Notes under the pieces: generated by a model
Database searches by the model: none
What the model was told of the DNA's origin: nothing
Seen by the model: only the letters and a program-made list of their open reading frames with translations
Shown here: piece after piece, positions 1 to 7,114 of the stretch
Numbering within the stretch: the first letter of the stretch is position 1
Layout of the letters: each line of letters opens with the position of its first letter
From: Deltaproteobacteria bacterium
Lineage (GTDB): Bacteria; Desulfobacterota; Desulfomonilia; UBA1062
Assembly (NCBI GenBank): GCA_003643935.1
Contig: QMLJ01000040.1
Location: 1-8,166 of the forward strand
Length of the DNA: 8,166 nt
Reading direction: 5' to 3'
Position numbers and translations under genes: made by a program

Positions 1-656
1 CCTGTATTGGCAAATAGATGCATACCCGGACCTGTAGTGTAATTCAATCTAAGGCCCAAGCCCTCAGGTCGGATATCTGAATCCCATAACAAATCAGAGG
101 CCATCCACACGGCCTTCTGAATTCCCTTGTATTTCCCACCCCATATGTTTAACCATGTGCTTGGTGTGTACTCACAGTAGGCATAATCTATCCTTATATC
201 AGGGCTTGAAAAGGTGTCAGATAGATCCACGGTTGTGGAGCGGGGATTCTTGCCTCCTGTGGCGAGGCCAAAACCCATCTCTAGCTTTTTATTTATCTCT
301 TTAACAACACCCAACCTTAACCTTATCCTACCCCTGGTTCTTTCCGGCTTATCAGTCTCGTTTTGCCATTGAAACATAAGCCTGAAATCCCCTTTAAACT
401 TTATATTCTTCATCCATGAGGGTACATTTTCCTCTTTAGCCTGTCTCTTTACCTCTTTTGCTTCTTCTTTTGTGAGTATGCCTTTTTTAACAAGTTTGTC
501 TACCAATGTGTCCATGTCACTTGCGAAGGCTGTGCTTAAAGATAATAGGACTCCTGTGATCAGGGCAATTATTAGAAACAGCAACTTGTATCCTCTATGT
601 TTACCTGACCCACGTACCCATTCTGGATTTGCTGCATGGCTTTTCCTGGAAATCAT
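1..656 (-). CDS. Putative outer-membrane porin (Porin_5-like), 3' part outside window
   Basis: This reading frame was found by translating the complement; it runs from the ATG at 656-654 off the left edge, so about 218 N-terminal residues are visible and the C-terminus is missing. It probably forms an outer-membrane beta-barrel for diffusion of small solutes. Residues 1-45 are a long basic n-region followed by a hydrophobic stretch (about 25-42) ending in AFA, a plausible signal peptidase I site. Next comes a short helical segment (DTLVDKLVKKGILTKEEA) typical of these porins before the barrel. The barrel begins near FKGDFRL; further landmarks are RGRIRLRLG, FSSPDIRIDYAY and the tract SDLLWDSDIRPEGLGLRL, all familiar from the 'putative porin' family. 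The start is supported by AGGAGG at 669-664, 7 nt upstream. It is divergent from phoB, and the substrate is unknown; proximity to a phosphate operon makes phosphate or another anion a guess only. Confidence 0.85.
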   Translation of the reverse strand, partial: MISRKSHAANPEWVRGSGKHRGYKLLFLIIALITGVLLSLSTAFASDMDTLVDKLVKKGILTKEEAKEVKRQAKEENVPSWMKNIKFKGDFRLMFQWQNETDKPERTRGRIRLRLGVVKEINKKLEMGFGLATGGKNPRSTTVDLSDTFSSPDIRIDYAYCEYTPSTWLNIWGGKYKGIQKAVWMASDLLWDSDIRPEGLGLRLNYTTGPGMHLFANT

Positions 657-695
657 CTTTTAACCTCCTCTTTTATCTATTTTATTTTTTCGTTG

Positions 696-735
696 TCTTA
701 AGAATCTTATAATCCTGAATAAAACATTCTATTAA
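696..735 (-). promoter_or_regulatory. Candidate Pho box / promoter of the porin gene
   Basis: Read on the minus strand, hexamers TTAATA (735-730), TTTATT (723-718), TTATAA (712-707) and TTAAGA (701-696) lie 12, 11 and 11 bp apart. Compared with the tandem consensus TT(A/T/C)A(C/T)A known for Bacillus PhoP sites they score about 6, 5, 4 and 5 of 6. A possible -10 element TAAAAT (684-679) follows, 11 nt beyond the last repeat and just upstream of the porin AGGAGG. The tract is AT-rich, so chance matches are expected, and this call leans on the better site before pstS. Confidence 0.3.
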
Positions 736-872
736 TCTTACATGGATGCAGTAACTTAGGCCTGGAGTCAAGTGTATGATCTCCTGGCGTGGAGGTGGAG
801 ACCGTAACAAACATGGCACCCACTCTTTAGAATCTATATTATTCATTATCCCTGTCATCTAATAGGCTAATA

Positions 873-911
873 TTTATAGATGATTAAGACTTGATGAATT
901 CTTCGTTAAAT
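873..911 (+). promoter_or_regulatory. Candidate Pho box upstream of phoBR
   Basis: Four hexamers begin exactly 11 bp apart: TTTATA (873), TTAAGA (884), TGAATT (895) and TTAAAT (906). They score about 6, 5, 4 and 4 of 6 against TT(A/T/C)A(C/T)A. Such spacing puts successive half-sites on one face of the helix, as PhoB/PhoP-type regulators require. The site lies about 160 bp before the phoB start, which leaves room for a leader. A poor -10-like CAGAAT follows at 921-926. Autoregulation of phoBR is common in known systems, but two of the four units here are weak. Confidence 0.3.
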
Positions 912-1069
912 TTCATATTGCAGAATAGAACTCCATACAGCCTGAAAAATAAAACCGGAATGACCTGGATACATCCTTCACCTATCTTCACTAAGGGCTT
1001 GGTGCTGGAAAACACTTGAGGACTAACTATATCAGATGGTAGGATAGAATCTGTTCGGGGAAAGAAGAT

Positions 1070-1747
1070 ATGGCTACATATATTGCAGTGATAGACGACG
1101 AACCAGACATACTGGAACTCGTAAGCCTACACCTTAAAAAAGCTAACTTTGAAGTAAAAGGCTTTGGCGACGGCGCTTCATTCTTAACCTCTATTTTAAG
1201 GAGAGTACCAGACCTCATAATCCTTGACCTTATGCTTCCAGATATTGATGGCATAGATCTCTTGAAAGATCTCAAGTCAGATAACAGGTACTCTAGTGTA
1301 CCCATTATAATACTCACCGCAAAGAATCACGAATCAGAGAGAATCTTGGGTCTTGAGCTCGGTGCAGATGACTACGTGGTTAAACCCTTCTCACCAAGGG
1401 AGCTTGTCGCCAGGGTAAAGGCAGTCCTGAGGAGGATGACCAGAGAAGCAACAAAGTCTCCCATTCGCATAGAGGATAAAATATACATAGACCCCGAGAG
1501 TTTCACCGTAGAGGTTAATGGTTCTGCAATAGAACTAACCACGGTGGAATTCAGGATACTCTACCTACTTGCCTCAAAGATGGGGAGAGTGTTCACCCGT
1601 AATGAAATCCTAGATCACCTTTGGGGTGAAGAGAAGGCAGTGGTTGACAGGACAGTGGACGTGCACATACTGCACTTGAGGCATAAACTGGGTAGCGCTG
1701 GGACTATTATAAAGAGTATAAGGGGGGTAGGTTACAAGCTGGAATAA
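1070..1747 (+). CDS. phoB: Phosphate regulon response regulator PhoB (OmpR family)
   Basis: Transcription factor of 225 residues, the usual length for the family, that activates phosphate-starvation genes when phosphorylated by PhoR. The N-terminal receiver domain (about 3-118) shows the acidic pair D9/D10, the phosphoacceptor D53 in LILDLMLPDIDG, the switch T83 and the conserved K105 in VVKPF. The C-terminal winged-helix DNA-binding domain (about 130-225) has the hallmark LTTVEFRILYLLA, RVFTRNEILDHLWG, and RTVDVHILHLRHKLG followed by IKSIRGVGYKLE. The start has a purine-rich site (GGGGAAAG, 1057-1064). The stop codon overlaps the phoR start by one base, so the pair should be translationally coupled. 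OmpR-family regulators resemble each other; the PhoB assignment rests on the PhoR partner and the pst genes immediately downstream. Confidence 0.95.
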   Translation: MATYIAVIDDEPDILELVSLHLKKANFEVKGFGDGASFLTSILRRVPDLIILDLMLPDIDGIDLLKDLKSDNRYSSVPIIILTAKNHESERILGLELGADDYVVKPFSPRELVARVKAVLRRMTREATKSPIRIEDKIYIDPESFTVEVNGSAIELTTVEFRILYLLASKMGRVFTRNEILDHLWGEEKAVVDRTVDVHILHLRHKLGSAGTIIKSIRGVGYKLE

Positions 1748-3474
1748 TGAGGAAAAACATATTTCTCAAGATCTTCCTGGGTTACCTTGCCGTACTTACC
1801 CTGGTCTTTTCAGCAACAGTAACCTCATCTTTCAAGATAATAAGATCCAATTACATCCATACAACAAGGGATTTCCTTAAACGCCCTAGCATTGCGGTAA
1901 GGGATCTAACAAAGCCCATGCTGGAAAATAAAGACCTTGAAAAGTTGAATGCATATGTGGGTGATCTTGGAAGGCGCATGGGCATAAGGATAACCGTGAT
2001 AGATAAAAAGGGCAGGGTCCTTGCGGACTCAGAAAAAGACCCCCTCCTCATGGAGAATCATGGGAATAGGCCAGAGGTGACCTCTGCACTTAGGGGCTCT
2101 CCCAAAAGCGCTACTCGTTACAGCACAACCCTTAAGAAATACATGCTCTACTATGCCATTCCATACAGGAGCAAAGAACATGTACTGGGTGTACTAAGGC
2201 TTAGCATACCACTCAATAACATAGATACACTCCTTGATTCCCTCAAGAAAAGGATATTAGAGGTAGCTCTTATCGTACTTCTAATATCTATCCTGGCTGG
2301 TCTTATACTCTCTCGTATCATATCTGAACCAGTAAGAAGACTTGCCGATTCATTTAAAAGTAATGGGAAATGGTCGCCTGGAGTAAATGTCAGTGTAGAG
2401 AGTGAGGATGAGATAGGTGAACTTGCAAAGGGATTCAATACAATGGCAGAACGGCTCGAAAGCTCGTTTACAGAGATATCCCATCAGAGAAATGAGCTGG
2501 AGAGCATTATATCATCCATATCCGAAGGCTTACTTGTGCTTGACCGAGAAGGCAAGATAATTAAATACAATAAGGCCGCTGAATACATATCAGACATTAA
2601 AGATATACAAGGGAAATACTACTGGGAGGCCTTTCTTTCAAGGGACTTGCAAGAATTCGTCTCAAAGGGTATTGAGGGACCATCGAGAAAGGAGATAATC
2701 TTAAAGAACAGGACCTTTATAGTAAGTATCACACCAGTACGTCCCGTGGATTTAAGCGTTGTTGTAATGCATGACATAACAGAACTAAAAGAAATGGACG
2801 GACTGAAGAGAGACCTTGTGACAAGCGTATCTCATGAACTAAGAACCCCGCTTACAGTCATAAAAGGATTTACAGAGACTCTTATCGAGGAAAACAAGGA
2901 AAAAGCAGGGCCTGACAACAAATACCTCAGCATAATAAAGCACAATACAGACAGGCTCATAAACATAGTAAGAGACCTGCTCGAGTTATCCAGCCTGGAG
3001 GACAAGGAGAGTAGGTTGAACATCGAAGATGTGGACCTTAAGGCCCTGATCCAGGCAGTACTTACTGGATTAAGTGAGCAGGCCAAGGCCAAGGGACTCA
3101 GCTTGAACTCAAGCGTATCCCAAACACCTGTGGTGGTAAGAGGCGATGCGTTCAGACTGGAGCAGCTCTTCACTAATATTATAGATAATGCCATAAAGTA
3201 CACGGACAAAGGCTCAGTGGACATATCCATTAGTAGCGATGCAAATTATGCAAGGGTAGAGATAAAAGACACAGGCATAGGCATCCCTAGAGAACATCTG
3301 CGAAGAATATTTGATCGCTTCTACGTGGTAGACAAGTCAAGGTCAAGGAAACTAGGTGGTACTGGCCTAGGTCTCGCCATAGCAAAACACATAGCAGAGT
3401 TGCACACAGGCTCTATAAAAGTGGATAGTGCGCCTTACAGGGGTACTTCCTTTACAGTAATCCTTCCATGTTAA
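1747..3474 (+). CDS. phoR: Phosphate regulon sensor histidine kinase PhoR
   Basis: Membrane kinase of 575 residues that phosphorylates PhoB when phosphate is scarce. Order of parts: transmembrane helix 1 (about 8-30); an extracytoplasmic sensor domain (about 31-168) with the PhoR-like tract around ADSEKDP and NRPEVTSALRG; transmembrane helix 2 (about 170-190); HAMP linker (about 190-243); a cytoplasmic PAS domain (about 250-350, beginning near ISEGLLVLDREGKI); dimerisation/phosphoacceptor domain with H363 in SHELRTPL; and the ATPase domain with N-box N481, G1 box DTGIGIP (508-514) and G2 box GGTGLGLAI (537-545). All catalytic motifs are intact. The large sensor domain plus PAS is the long PhoR form seen in Firmicutes and many delta/Nitrospirota-type bacteria, unlike the short E. 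coli protein. The start ATG overlaps the phoB stop (TAATG) and has only a weak ribosome site of its own. Confidence 0.94.
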   Translation: MRKNIFLKIFLGYLAVLTLVFSATVTSSFKIIRSNYIHTTRDFLKRPSIAVRDLTKPMLENKDLEKLNAYVGDLGRRMGIRITVIDKKGRVLADSEKDPLLMENHGNRPEVTSALRGSPKSATRYSTTLKKYMLYYAIPYRSKEHVLGVLRLSIPLNNIDTLLDSLKKRILEVALIVLLISILAGLILSRIISEPVRRLADSFKSNGKWSPGVNVSVESEDEIGELAKGFNTMAERLESSFTEISHQRNELESIISSISEGLLVLDREGKIIKYNKAAEYISDIKDIQGKYYWEAFLSRDLQEFVSKGIEGPSRKEIILKNRTFIVSITPVRPVDLSVVVMHDITELKEMDGLKRDLVTSVSHELRTPLTVIKGFTETLIEENKEKAGPDNKYLSIIKHNTDRLINIVRDLLELSSLEDKESRLNIEDVDLKALIQAVLTGLSEQAKAKGLSLNSSVSQTPVVVRGDAFRLEQLFTNIIDNAIKYTDKGSVDISISSDANYARVEIKDTGIGIPREHLRRIFDRFYVVDKSRSRKLGGTGLGLAIAKHIAELHTGSIKVDSAPYRGTSFTVILPC

Positions 3475-3481
3475 TAGGAAA

Positions 3482-3520
3482 TTAACAATAGCTTTATAGC
3501 GACTTAACAGGGTTTTGTTA
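3482..3520 (+). promoter_or_regulatory. Pho box upstream of pstS (four 11-bp-phased repeats)
   Basis: Hexamers TTAACA (3482), TTTATA (3493), TTAACA (3504) and TTGTTA (3515) begin exactly 11 bp apart. The first three match the Bacillus PhoP consensus TT(A/T/C)A(C/T)A in all positions; the fourth matches in four. Cyanobacterial Pho boxes also use CTTAAC-type units at 11 bp. The site lies between the phoR stop and the pstS ribosome site, where a phosphate-controlled promoter would be expected. I could not find a good -10 element between it and the AGGAGG at 3544-3549 (best is AAAAAT, 3535-3540, too close to the gene), so the exact promoter is unresolved. Units 3 and 4 also sit inside a 7-bp palindrome (3503-3522). 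Confidence 0.6.
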
Positions 3521-3558
3521 AGGAGACTGCAACCAAAAATAAAAGGAGGCATAAATCC

Positions 3559-4401
3559 ATGAGAAAAACACTAACTATAGGTTTACAAATAAGCATTATG
3601 TTTCTTTTCATCGCTATGGCGTCGAGCCCCTTTACCACAAGGCTTCAGGCAGGCCAAATCACAATTACAATAAAGGGATCCACCACGGTCCTACCCATAG
3701 CACAGGCCACTGCAGAGGTATTCATGGATAGGCATCCCGAGGTAAACATATCAGTGCAGGGCGGAGGTTCAGGATTCGGTATAGCATCCCTGATAGATGG
3801 ATCCACGGATATTGCAGATGCATCAAGACCCATGAAGGAAAAGGAGATAATAAAGGCCCGGTCAAAAGGTGTATATCCACACGAGATCATAGTTGCAAAG
3901 GACGGGATCGCTATTATCGTGCACCCCTCAAACCCTGTATACAATCTTACTTCAGACCAGATACTGGACATATACTCGGGTAAGATCTCAGACTGGTCGA
4001 GCCTTGGTGGAAAGAACATGAAGATAGTAGTGGTATCCAGGGATACCTCGAGTGGAACATACGAGGCCTTTGAAGAGCTTGCACTTAAGGGAGAACGAGT
4101 CAGGCCGGATGCACTAACAACTGCATCCAACCAGCAGGTAGCCATGACAGTTGCCAATACACCAGGCGCAATAGGTTACATAGGTCTCGGCTACCTATCA
4201 AGCCGGTTAAAGGCAGTAAAGGTAAATGGCATACCATGCACCGCAGATACGGTGATATCAGGTAAGTACCCGCTCTCAAGACCCCTTTTTATGTACACCA
4301 ATGGCAAGCCAAAAGGAATCATAAAGGACTACATCGGCTTTGTTCTGAGCGAAGAGGGCCAGAGACTTGTCAGGGAACAAGGCTACGTGGGTATCAGATA
4401 A
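3559..4401 (+). CDS. pstS: Periplasmic phosphate-binding protein PstS
   Basis: Substrate-binding protein of the high-affinity phosphate ABC transporter, 280 residues, the compact form of the family. Residues 1-31 are a signal peptide: basic MRK, a hydrophobic core (about 5-22), and a likely cleavage after LQA (31). No lipobox cysteine is present, so it should be soluble in the periplasm. The mature protein shows the phosphate-binding loops: GSTTV (40-44), GGGSGFG (68-74), the STDIADASRP tract with D84 (the acidic residue that selects protonated phosphate in studied PstS proteins), and SRDTSSGT (160-167). Late motifs NTPGAIGYIGLGY and the C-terminal EEGQRLVREQGYV are typical. AGGAGG (3544-3549) lies 9 nt before the ATG. 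It is the first pst gene, 84 nt after phoR, behind the Pho box. Confidence 0.96.
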   Translation: MRKTLTIGLQISIMFLFIAMASSPFTTRLQAGQITITIKGSTTVLPIAQATAEVFMDRHPEVNISVQGGGSGFGIASLIDGSTDIADASRPMKEKEIIKARSKGVYPHEIIVAKDGIAIIVHPSNPVYNLTSDQILDIYSGKISDWSSLGGKNMKIVVVSRDTSSGTYEAFEELALKGERVRPDALTTASNQQVAMTVANTPGAIGYIGLGYLSSRLKAVKVNGIPCTADTVISGKYPLSRPLFMYTNGKPKGIIKDYIGFVLSEEGQRLVREQGYVGIR

Positions 4402-4427
4402 TAACAACACCTATACAGCTAGCCATA

Positions 4428-4447
4428 ACCTGTTCCCAGGGGAAGGT
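4428..4447 (+). other. Small hairpin in the pstS-pstC gap
   Basis: The 55-nt gap between pstS and pstC contains TTCC (4433-4436), loop CAGG, GGAA (4441-4444), extended by ACC (4428-4430) with GGT (4445-4447) across a 2-nt bulge. The right arm contains GGAAGG, a possible ribosome site for pstC 10 nt from its ATG; a second, unpaired purine tract AAGGGA (4448-4453) lies only 3 nt from it. In known pst operons a structure here helps keep PstS in excess over the membrane subunits. The stem is short and could be accidental. Confidence 0.3.
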
Positions 4448-4456
4448 AAGGGATAA

Positions 4457-5335
4457 ATGACAAAAGAAAGGTTCTACAAGTGGATATTCACCGCACTTGC
4501 ATTCTCATCCTTATTTTTCCTGTTGGGCATAATGATAACGCTACTGGTCCAGGCATTACCCATGTTCAGGCAAGTAGGTATCCTGAGGTTTATAGGTGGT
4601 AAATACTGGTACCCCACATATAGCACACCCAGTTTCGGCATACTTCCACTTATGCTTGGCTCAGTCGTGGTTACAACAGGTGCAGCATGCGTATGCATAC
4701 CCCTTGGAGTGGGTAGTGCCCTCTATATACACGAGCTTGCAGGCCCTATACAGAGAGCAATACTGAAGCCTGTCATAGAGATACTCGCAGGCATACCATC
4801 CATAGTGTACGGGTTCTTTGGCATGGTCATCATGGCTCCCATGGTACAGCGCTTCTTCGGCATTCCAACAGGTCTCAATGCATTTACCGCAAGCCTTATG
4901 CTAGGTGTGATGGCAACGCCCACGGTGTGCAGCATTGCAGAAGATGCCTTGAACGTGGTGCCTTCAAGCTTTAAGGAAGCATCGCTCGCACTGGGAGCAA
5001 ACAGGTGGCAAACGCTTGTAAAGGTAATAATACCAGCAGCAGGCTCAGGCATATCAACTGCAATTATACTAGGCATGAGCAGGGCAGTGGGAGAGACCAT
5101 GACAGTACTTATGGTGGCCGGTGGCGCAGCCTGTATACCAAGGTCCATATTTGACCCTGTGAGGCCTATGACCGCCACCATTGCAGCTGAGATGGGGGAG
5201 GCTGTTATGGGTAGCCTCCACTTTCACGCGCTTTTTGCAATAGGCCTTGTACTTTTTGTCATCACATTCATATTCAATATCGTGGCAGAGATTATAAGCA
5301 GGAGATTCAGACTGAGGCTTGGACTTGGACGATAG
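4457..5335 (+). CDS. pstC: Phosphate ABC transporter permease PstC
   Basis: One of the two inner-membrane channel subunits, 292 residues. Six hydrophobic segments can be traced: about 10-34, 60-90, 107-130, 140-158, 192-220 and 258-282. The cytoplasmic coupling loop that contacts the ATPase is [11 protein letters not shown] (starting at E174), followed by KVIIPAAGSGI. The motif SRAVGET contains R209 and E213, the Arg and Glu of the helix implicated in phosphate passage in E. coli PstC. The ILAGIPSIVYGFFG tract is a strong family signature shared with PstA. PstC was chosen over PstA from gene order and the long loop with GGKYWYPTYSTPSFGILP after the first helix. The next gene, pstA, starts at or within 5 nt of the stop. 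Confidence 0.94.
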   Translation: MTKERFYKWIFTALAFSSLFFLLGIMITLLVQALPMFRQVGILRFIGGKYWYPTYSTPSFGILPLMLGSVVVTTGAACVCIPLGVGSALYIHELAGPIQRAILKPVIEILAGIPSIVYGFFGMVIMAPMVQRFFGIPTGLNAFTASLMLGVMATPTVCSIAEDALNVVPSSFKEASLALGANRWQTLVKVIIPAAGSGISTAIILGMSRAVGETMTVLMVAGGAACIPRSIFDPVRPMTATIAAEMGEAVMGSLHFHALFAIGLVLFVITFIFNIVAEIISRRFRLRLGLGR

Positions 5336-5339
5336 GAAG

Positions 5340-6251
5340 ATGCAGGATAAATCACTATTACAAAACAAAGATATGCTAGTTTACAAGACCCATAGCATGA
5401 AAGGAAAGGATATATCCCAGGGTCTTGGCTTCATGTTGCTGGTTTTGTGTACAGGCACCGCTCTAGTGTTCCTGGGTTCCATTATCTACTTCATAACCAT
5501 AAGAGGCATTCGGGTGATATCTTGGGAATTTATTACTGATGTCCCCAGAATGGCCATGATGAAGGGTGGGGTCGCCCCTGCAATAATTGGCACGTTCTAT
5601 CTTACCCTCGTATCCATATCCTTTGCATTTCCACTAGGCCTGGCCTGTGCAATATATCTTACTGAATACAGTCCGAAAGGCACGATCATAAACATCATAC
5701 GCCTGAGTATAAACAACCTCGCGGGTGTACCGTCCATAGTATTCGGTCTGTTCGGCTTCGCTGTATTTGTAAACGCATTTGGCTTCGGCGTTTCTATCCT
5801 CTCCGGAGGCCTTACCCTGGGCATAATGGCCCTGCCAGGTATAATCGCCACGTCGCAGGATGCAATACTCGCAGTCCCACAGTCTTACAGGGAGGCATCA
5901 CTGGCGCTGGGAGCAACGCACTGGGACACCATAAAAAAAGTGGTGCTTCCTGCAGCACTCCCGGGTATACTCACAGGGGTAATACTTAACGTGGGGAGGG
6001 TTGCAGGAGAGACCGCACCCATTCTCTTCACCGCTGCCACCTTTTACACGAGAGGATTCCCGCACTCGATATTCTCAGAGGTGATGGCCCTGCCCTATCA
6101 CATATATGCACTCATGACAGAGGGTACACATCCCGAGGTACAGACTCAGATTGCATATGGATGTGCATTGATTCTTTTATGTCTTGTACTAAGCGTATCT
6201 GCAATAGCAATAATACTAAGACAGAGGCAGAGGAAAATGTATGGACAGTGA
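5340..6251 (+). CDS. pstA: Phosphate ABC transporter permease PstA
   Basis: Second channel subunit, 303 residues from the chosen ATG at 5340. Hydrophobic segments lie at roughly 27-52, 82-108, 120-150, 153-172, 202-222 and 265-290. The coupling loop is [12 protein letters not shown] (E185 onward), followed by [20 protein letters not shown] holds R220, the position corresponding to the arginine needed for transport in E. coli Pst[16 protein letters not shown] is the family signature. The start is uncertain. The frame is open from a TTG at 5319 inside pstC, with AGGAG 14 nt upstream (310 residues). The ATG at 5340 has AGGAAG touching it, and later ATGs at 5373 and 5397 have no ribosome site. 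I prefer 5340, expressed by coupling to pstC. The 3' end overlaps pstB by 11 nt. Confidence 0.92.
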   Translation: MQDKSLLQNKDMLVYKTHSMKGKDISQGLGFMLLVLCTGTALVFLGSIIYFITIRGIRVISWEFITDVPRMAMMKGGVAPAIIGTFYLTLVSISFAFPLGLACAIYLTEYSPKGTIINIIRLSINNLAGVPSIVFGLFGFAVFVNAFGFGVSILSGGLTLGIMALPGIIATSQDAILAVPQSYREASLALGATHWDTIKKVVLPAALPGILTGVILNVGRVAGETAPILFTAATFYTRGFPHSIFSEVMALPYHIYALMTEGTHPEVQTQIAYGCALILLCLVLSVSAIAIILRQRQRKMYGQ

Positions 6252-7002
6252 TATAAAGATAAGGGCAGAAAACGTAAACTTCTATTATTCCGAGACCCAT
6301 GTCCTGAAGGACATTTCGCTTGACATATATGCGAACCAGGTGACAGCCATAATAGGACCTTCTGGCTGCGGTAAATCGACCTTCATAAGACTCTTAAACC
6401 GTATGAATGACCTTATACCAGGTGCACGCATGCAAGGGGAAATACTATTGGACGGAAAGGATATCTATTCCCCAAGGACCGACGTGGTCGAACTCAGAAG
6501 ACGCGTGGGCATGGTGTTCCAAAAGCCCAATCCCTTTCCAAAGACCGTATTTGAGAACATTGCCTACGGACTCATTATAAACGGCATAAGAGACAGAGCA
6601 TTTATAAGGGATAGGGTGAAGCAGTCCCTTAAGAAGGCAGCTATCTACGAGGAAGTCCAGAACAGGCTTAACGAGAATGCCCTCATGCTTTCCGGTGGCC
6701 AGCAGCAGAGGATATGCATAGCAAGGTGCATTGCAGTAGAGCCAGAGGTCATTCTCTTTGACGAACCCTGTGCCAGCCTTGATCCCATATCAACCAGAAA
6801 GATAGAGGAACTGATACTGGAATTGAAAAAAGATTATACCATAGTGATAGTGACACATAACATGCAGCAGGCAGCACGGGTATCTGATTTCACTGCCTTT
6901 CTATACCTGGGCGAAGTCATAGAGTTCGGGCCTACATCCAAGATATTCACTGTCCCGGAGAAAAAGATGACAGAGCAGTACCTTGCAGGGAGATTTGGTT
7001 AA
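6241..7002 (+). CDS. pstB: Phosphate ABC transporter ATPase PstB
   Basis: Cytoplasmic ATP-binding subunit that powers phosphate import through PstC/PstA; 253 residues, normal length. Walker A is GPSGCGKST (39-47), the Q-loop is in VFQKPNPFP (Q94), the signature is LSGGQQQR (150-157), Walker B is ILFDEP (171-176), the D-loop is SLD (179-181) and the switch histidine is H206 in [26 protein letters not shown], the [16 protein letters not shown] tract and the C-terminal [15 protein letters not shown] are specific to PstB among ABC ATPases. Two positions usually occupied by small residues carry cysteine (C163 in [10 protein letters not shown]177 in DEPCASLD); neither is catalytic. The ATG lies inside the end of pstA, with AGAGGA about 6 nt upstream, so the pair is probably translationally coupled. 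Confidence 0.97.
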   Translation: MDSDIKIRAENVNFYYSETHVLKDISLDIYANQVTAIIGPSGCGKSTFIRLLNRMNDLIPGARMQGEILLDGKDIYSPRTDVVELRRRVGMVFQKPNPFPKTVFENIAYGLIINGIRDRAFIRDRVKQSLKKAAIYEEVQNRLNENALMLSGGQQQRICIARCIAVEPEVILFDEPCASLDPISTRKIEELILELKKDYTIVIVTHNMQQAARVSDFTAFLYLGEVIEFGPTSKIFTVPEKKMTEQYLAGRFG

Positions 7003-7054
7003 TGTACCCAGAACACATACAAACATAGTACATTATCTTATAGTATAAGCTTAA

Positions 7055-7098
7055 GCGCATGGCATCTTGCATAAACAAATTCATGCCTTGGTATGTGC
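7055..7098 (+). other. Inverted repeat in the pstB-phoU leader
   Basis: GCGCATGGCAT (7055-7065) can pair with ATGCC (7083-7087) and, after a 5-nt bulge, with ATGTGC (7093-7098), giving 5 plus 6 pairs with one G-U. The structure ends 4 nt before the phoU ribosome site (AGGAG, 7103-7107). A smaller palindrome CTTATAGTATAAG lies just upstream (7037-7049). Neither is followed by a T-run, so a terminator is unlikely; an mRNA processing or translation-modulating element is possible. Confidence 0.25.
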
Positions 7099-7102
7099 TG
7101 GA

Positions 7103-7107
7103 AGGAG
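7103..7107 (+). promoter_or_regulatory. Ribosome binding site that fixes the phoU start
   Basis: AGGAG lies 7 nt before the ATG at 7115. The frame is open further upstream to a TTG at 7067, but that codon has no ribosome site, sits inside the inverted repeat, and would add 16 residues that look unlike the PhoU N-terminus. Confidence 0.75.
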
Positions 7108-7114
7108 TGAACAA

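Larger units (their letters stand above)
657..1069. other. Divergent intergenic region between porin and phoB
   Basis: About 410 bp separate the two divergent genes. I see no open frame with a convincing ribosome site, no tRNA and no repeat array here. The part next to the porin (about 670-760) and the stretch at about 840-930 are very AT-rich and hold the candidate promoter elements listed separately. The middle and right parts (about 760-840 and 930-1060) are of ordinary composition and show nothing I can name. The strongest ordinary promoter match for phoB is CTGTCA (852-857), 17 nt, then TATAGA (875-880), only 4 of 6 matches each. A TAGAAT at 1045-1050 lacks a partner -35. Confidence 0.6.

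Noticed and set aside
472..663. 63-residue + strand open frame
   Set aside because: It is antisense to the porin N-terminus, which has a clear signal peptide, family motifs and an AGGAGG; the + frame shows no recognisable protein.
852..858. CTGTCAT, identical to the E. coli Pho half-site
   Set aside because: No second unit lies 11 bp away on either side (TAGGCTA at 863), so it is a lone match; noted only as part of a weak -35 candidate.
3645..4157. 170-residue minus-strand open frame across pstS, and similar antisense frames over phoR, pstC, pstA and phoU
   Set aside because: They are shadows of strongly conserved + strand genes, with no ribosome sites or recognisable motifs.
5319..5339. 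TTG start for PstA inside pstC
   Set aside because: Possible, but AGGAG is 14 nt away and TTG is a rare start; the ATG at 5340 is preferred, without certainty.
6772..6783. Cysteine in the PstB segment DEPCASLD as a possible loss of function
   Set aside because: Walker B Asp/Glu, D-loop and switch His are intact; the cysteine position is not catalytic.
7067..7114. N-terminal extension of PhoU from a TTG
   Set aside because: No ribosome site, overlaps an inverted repeat, and the ATG at 7115 has AGGAG at ideal spacing.
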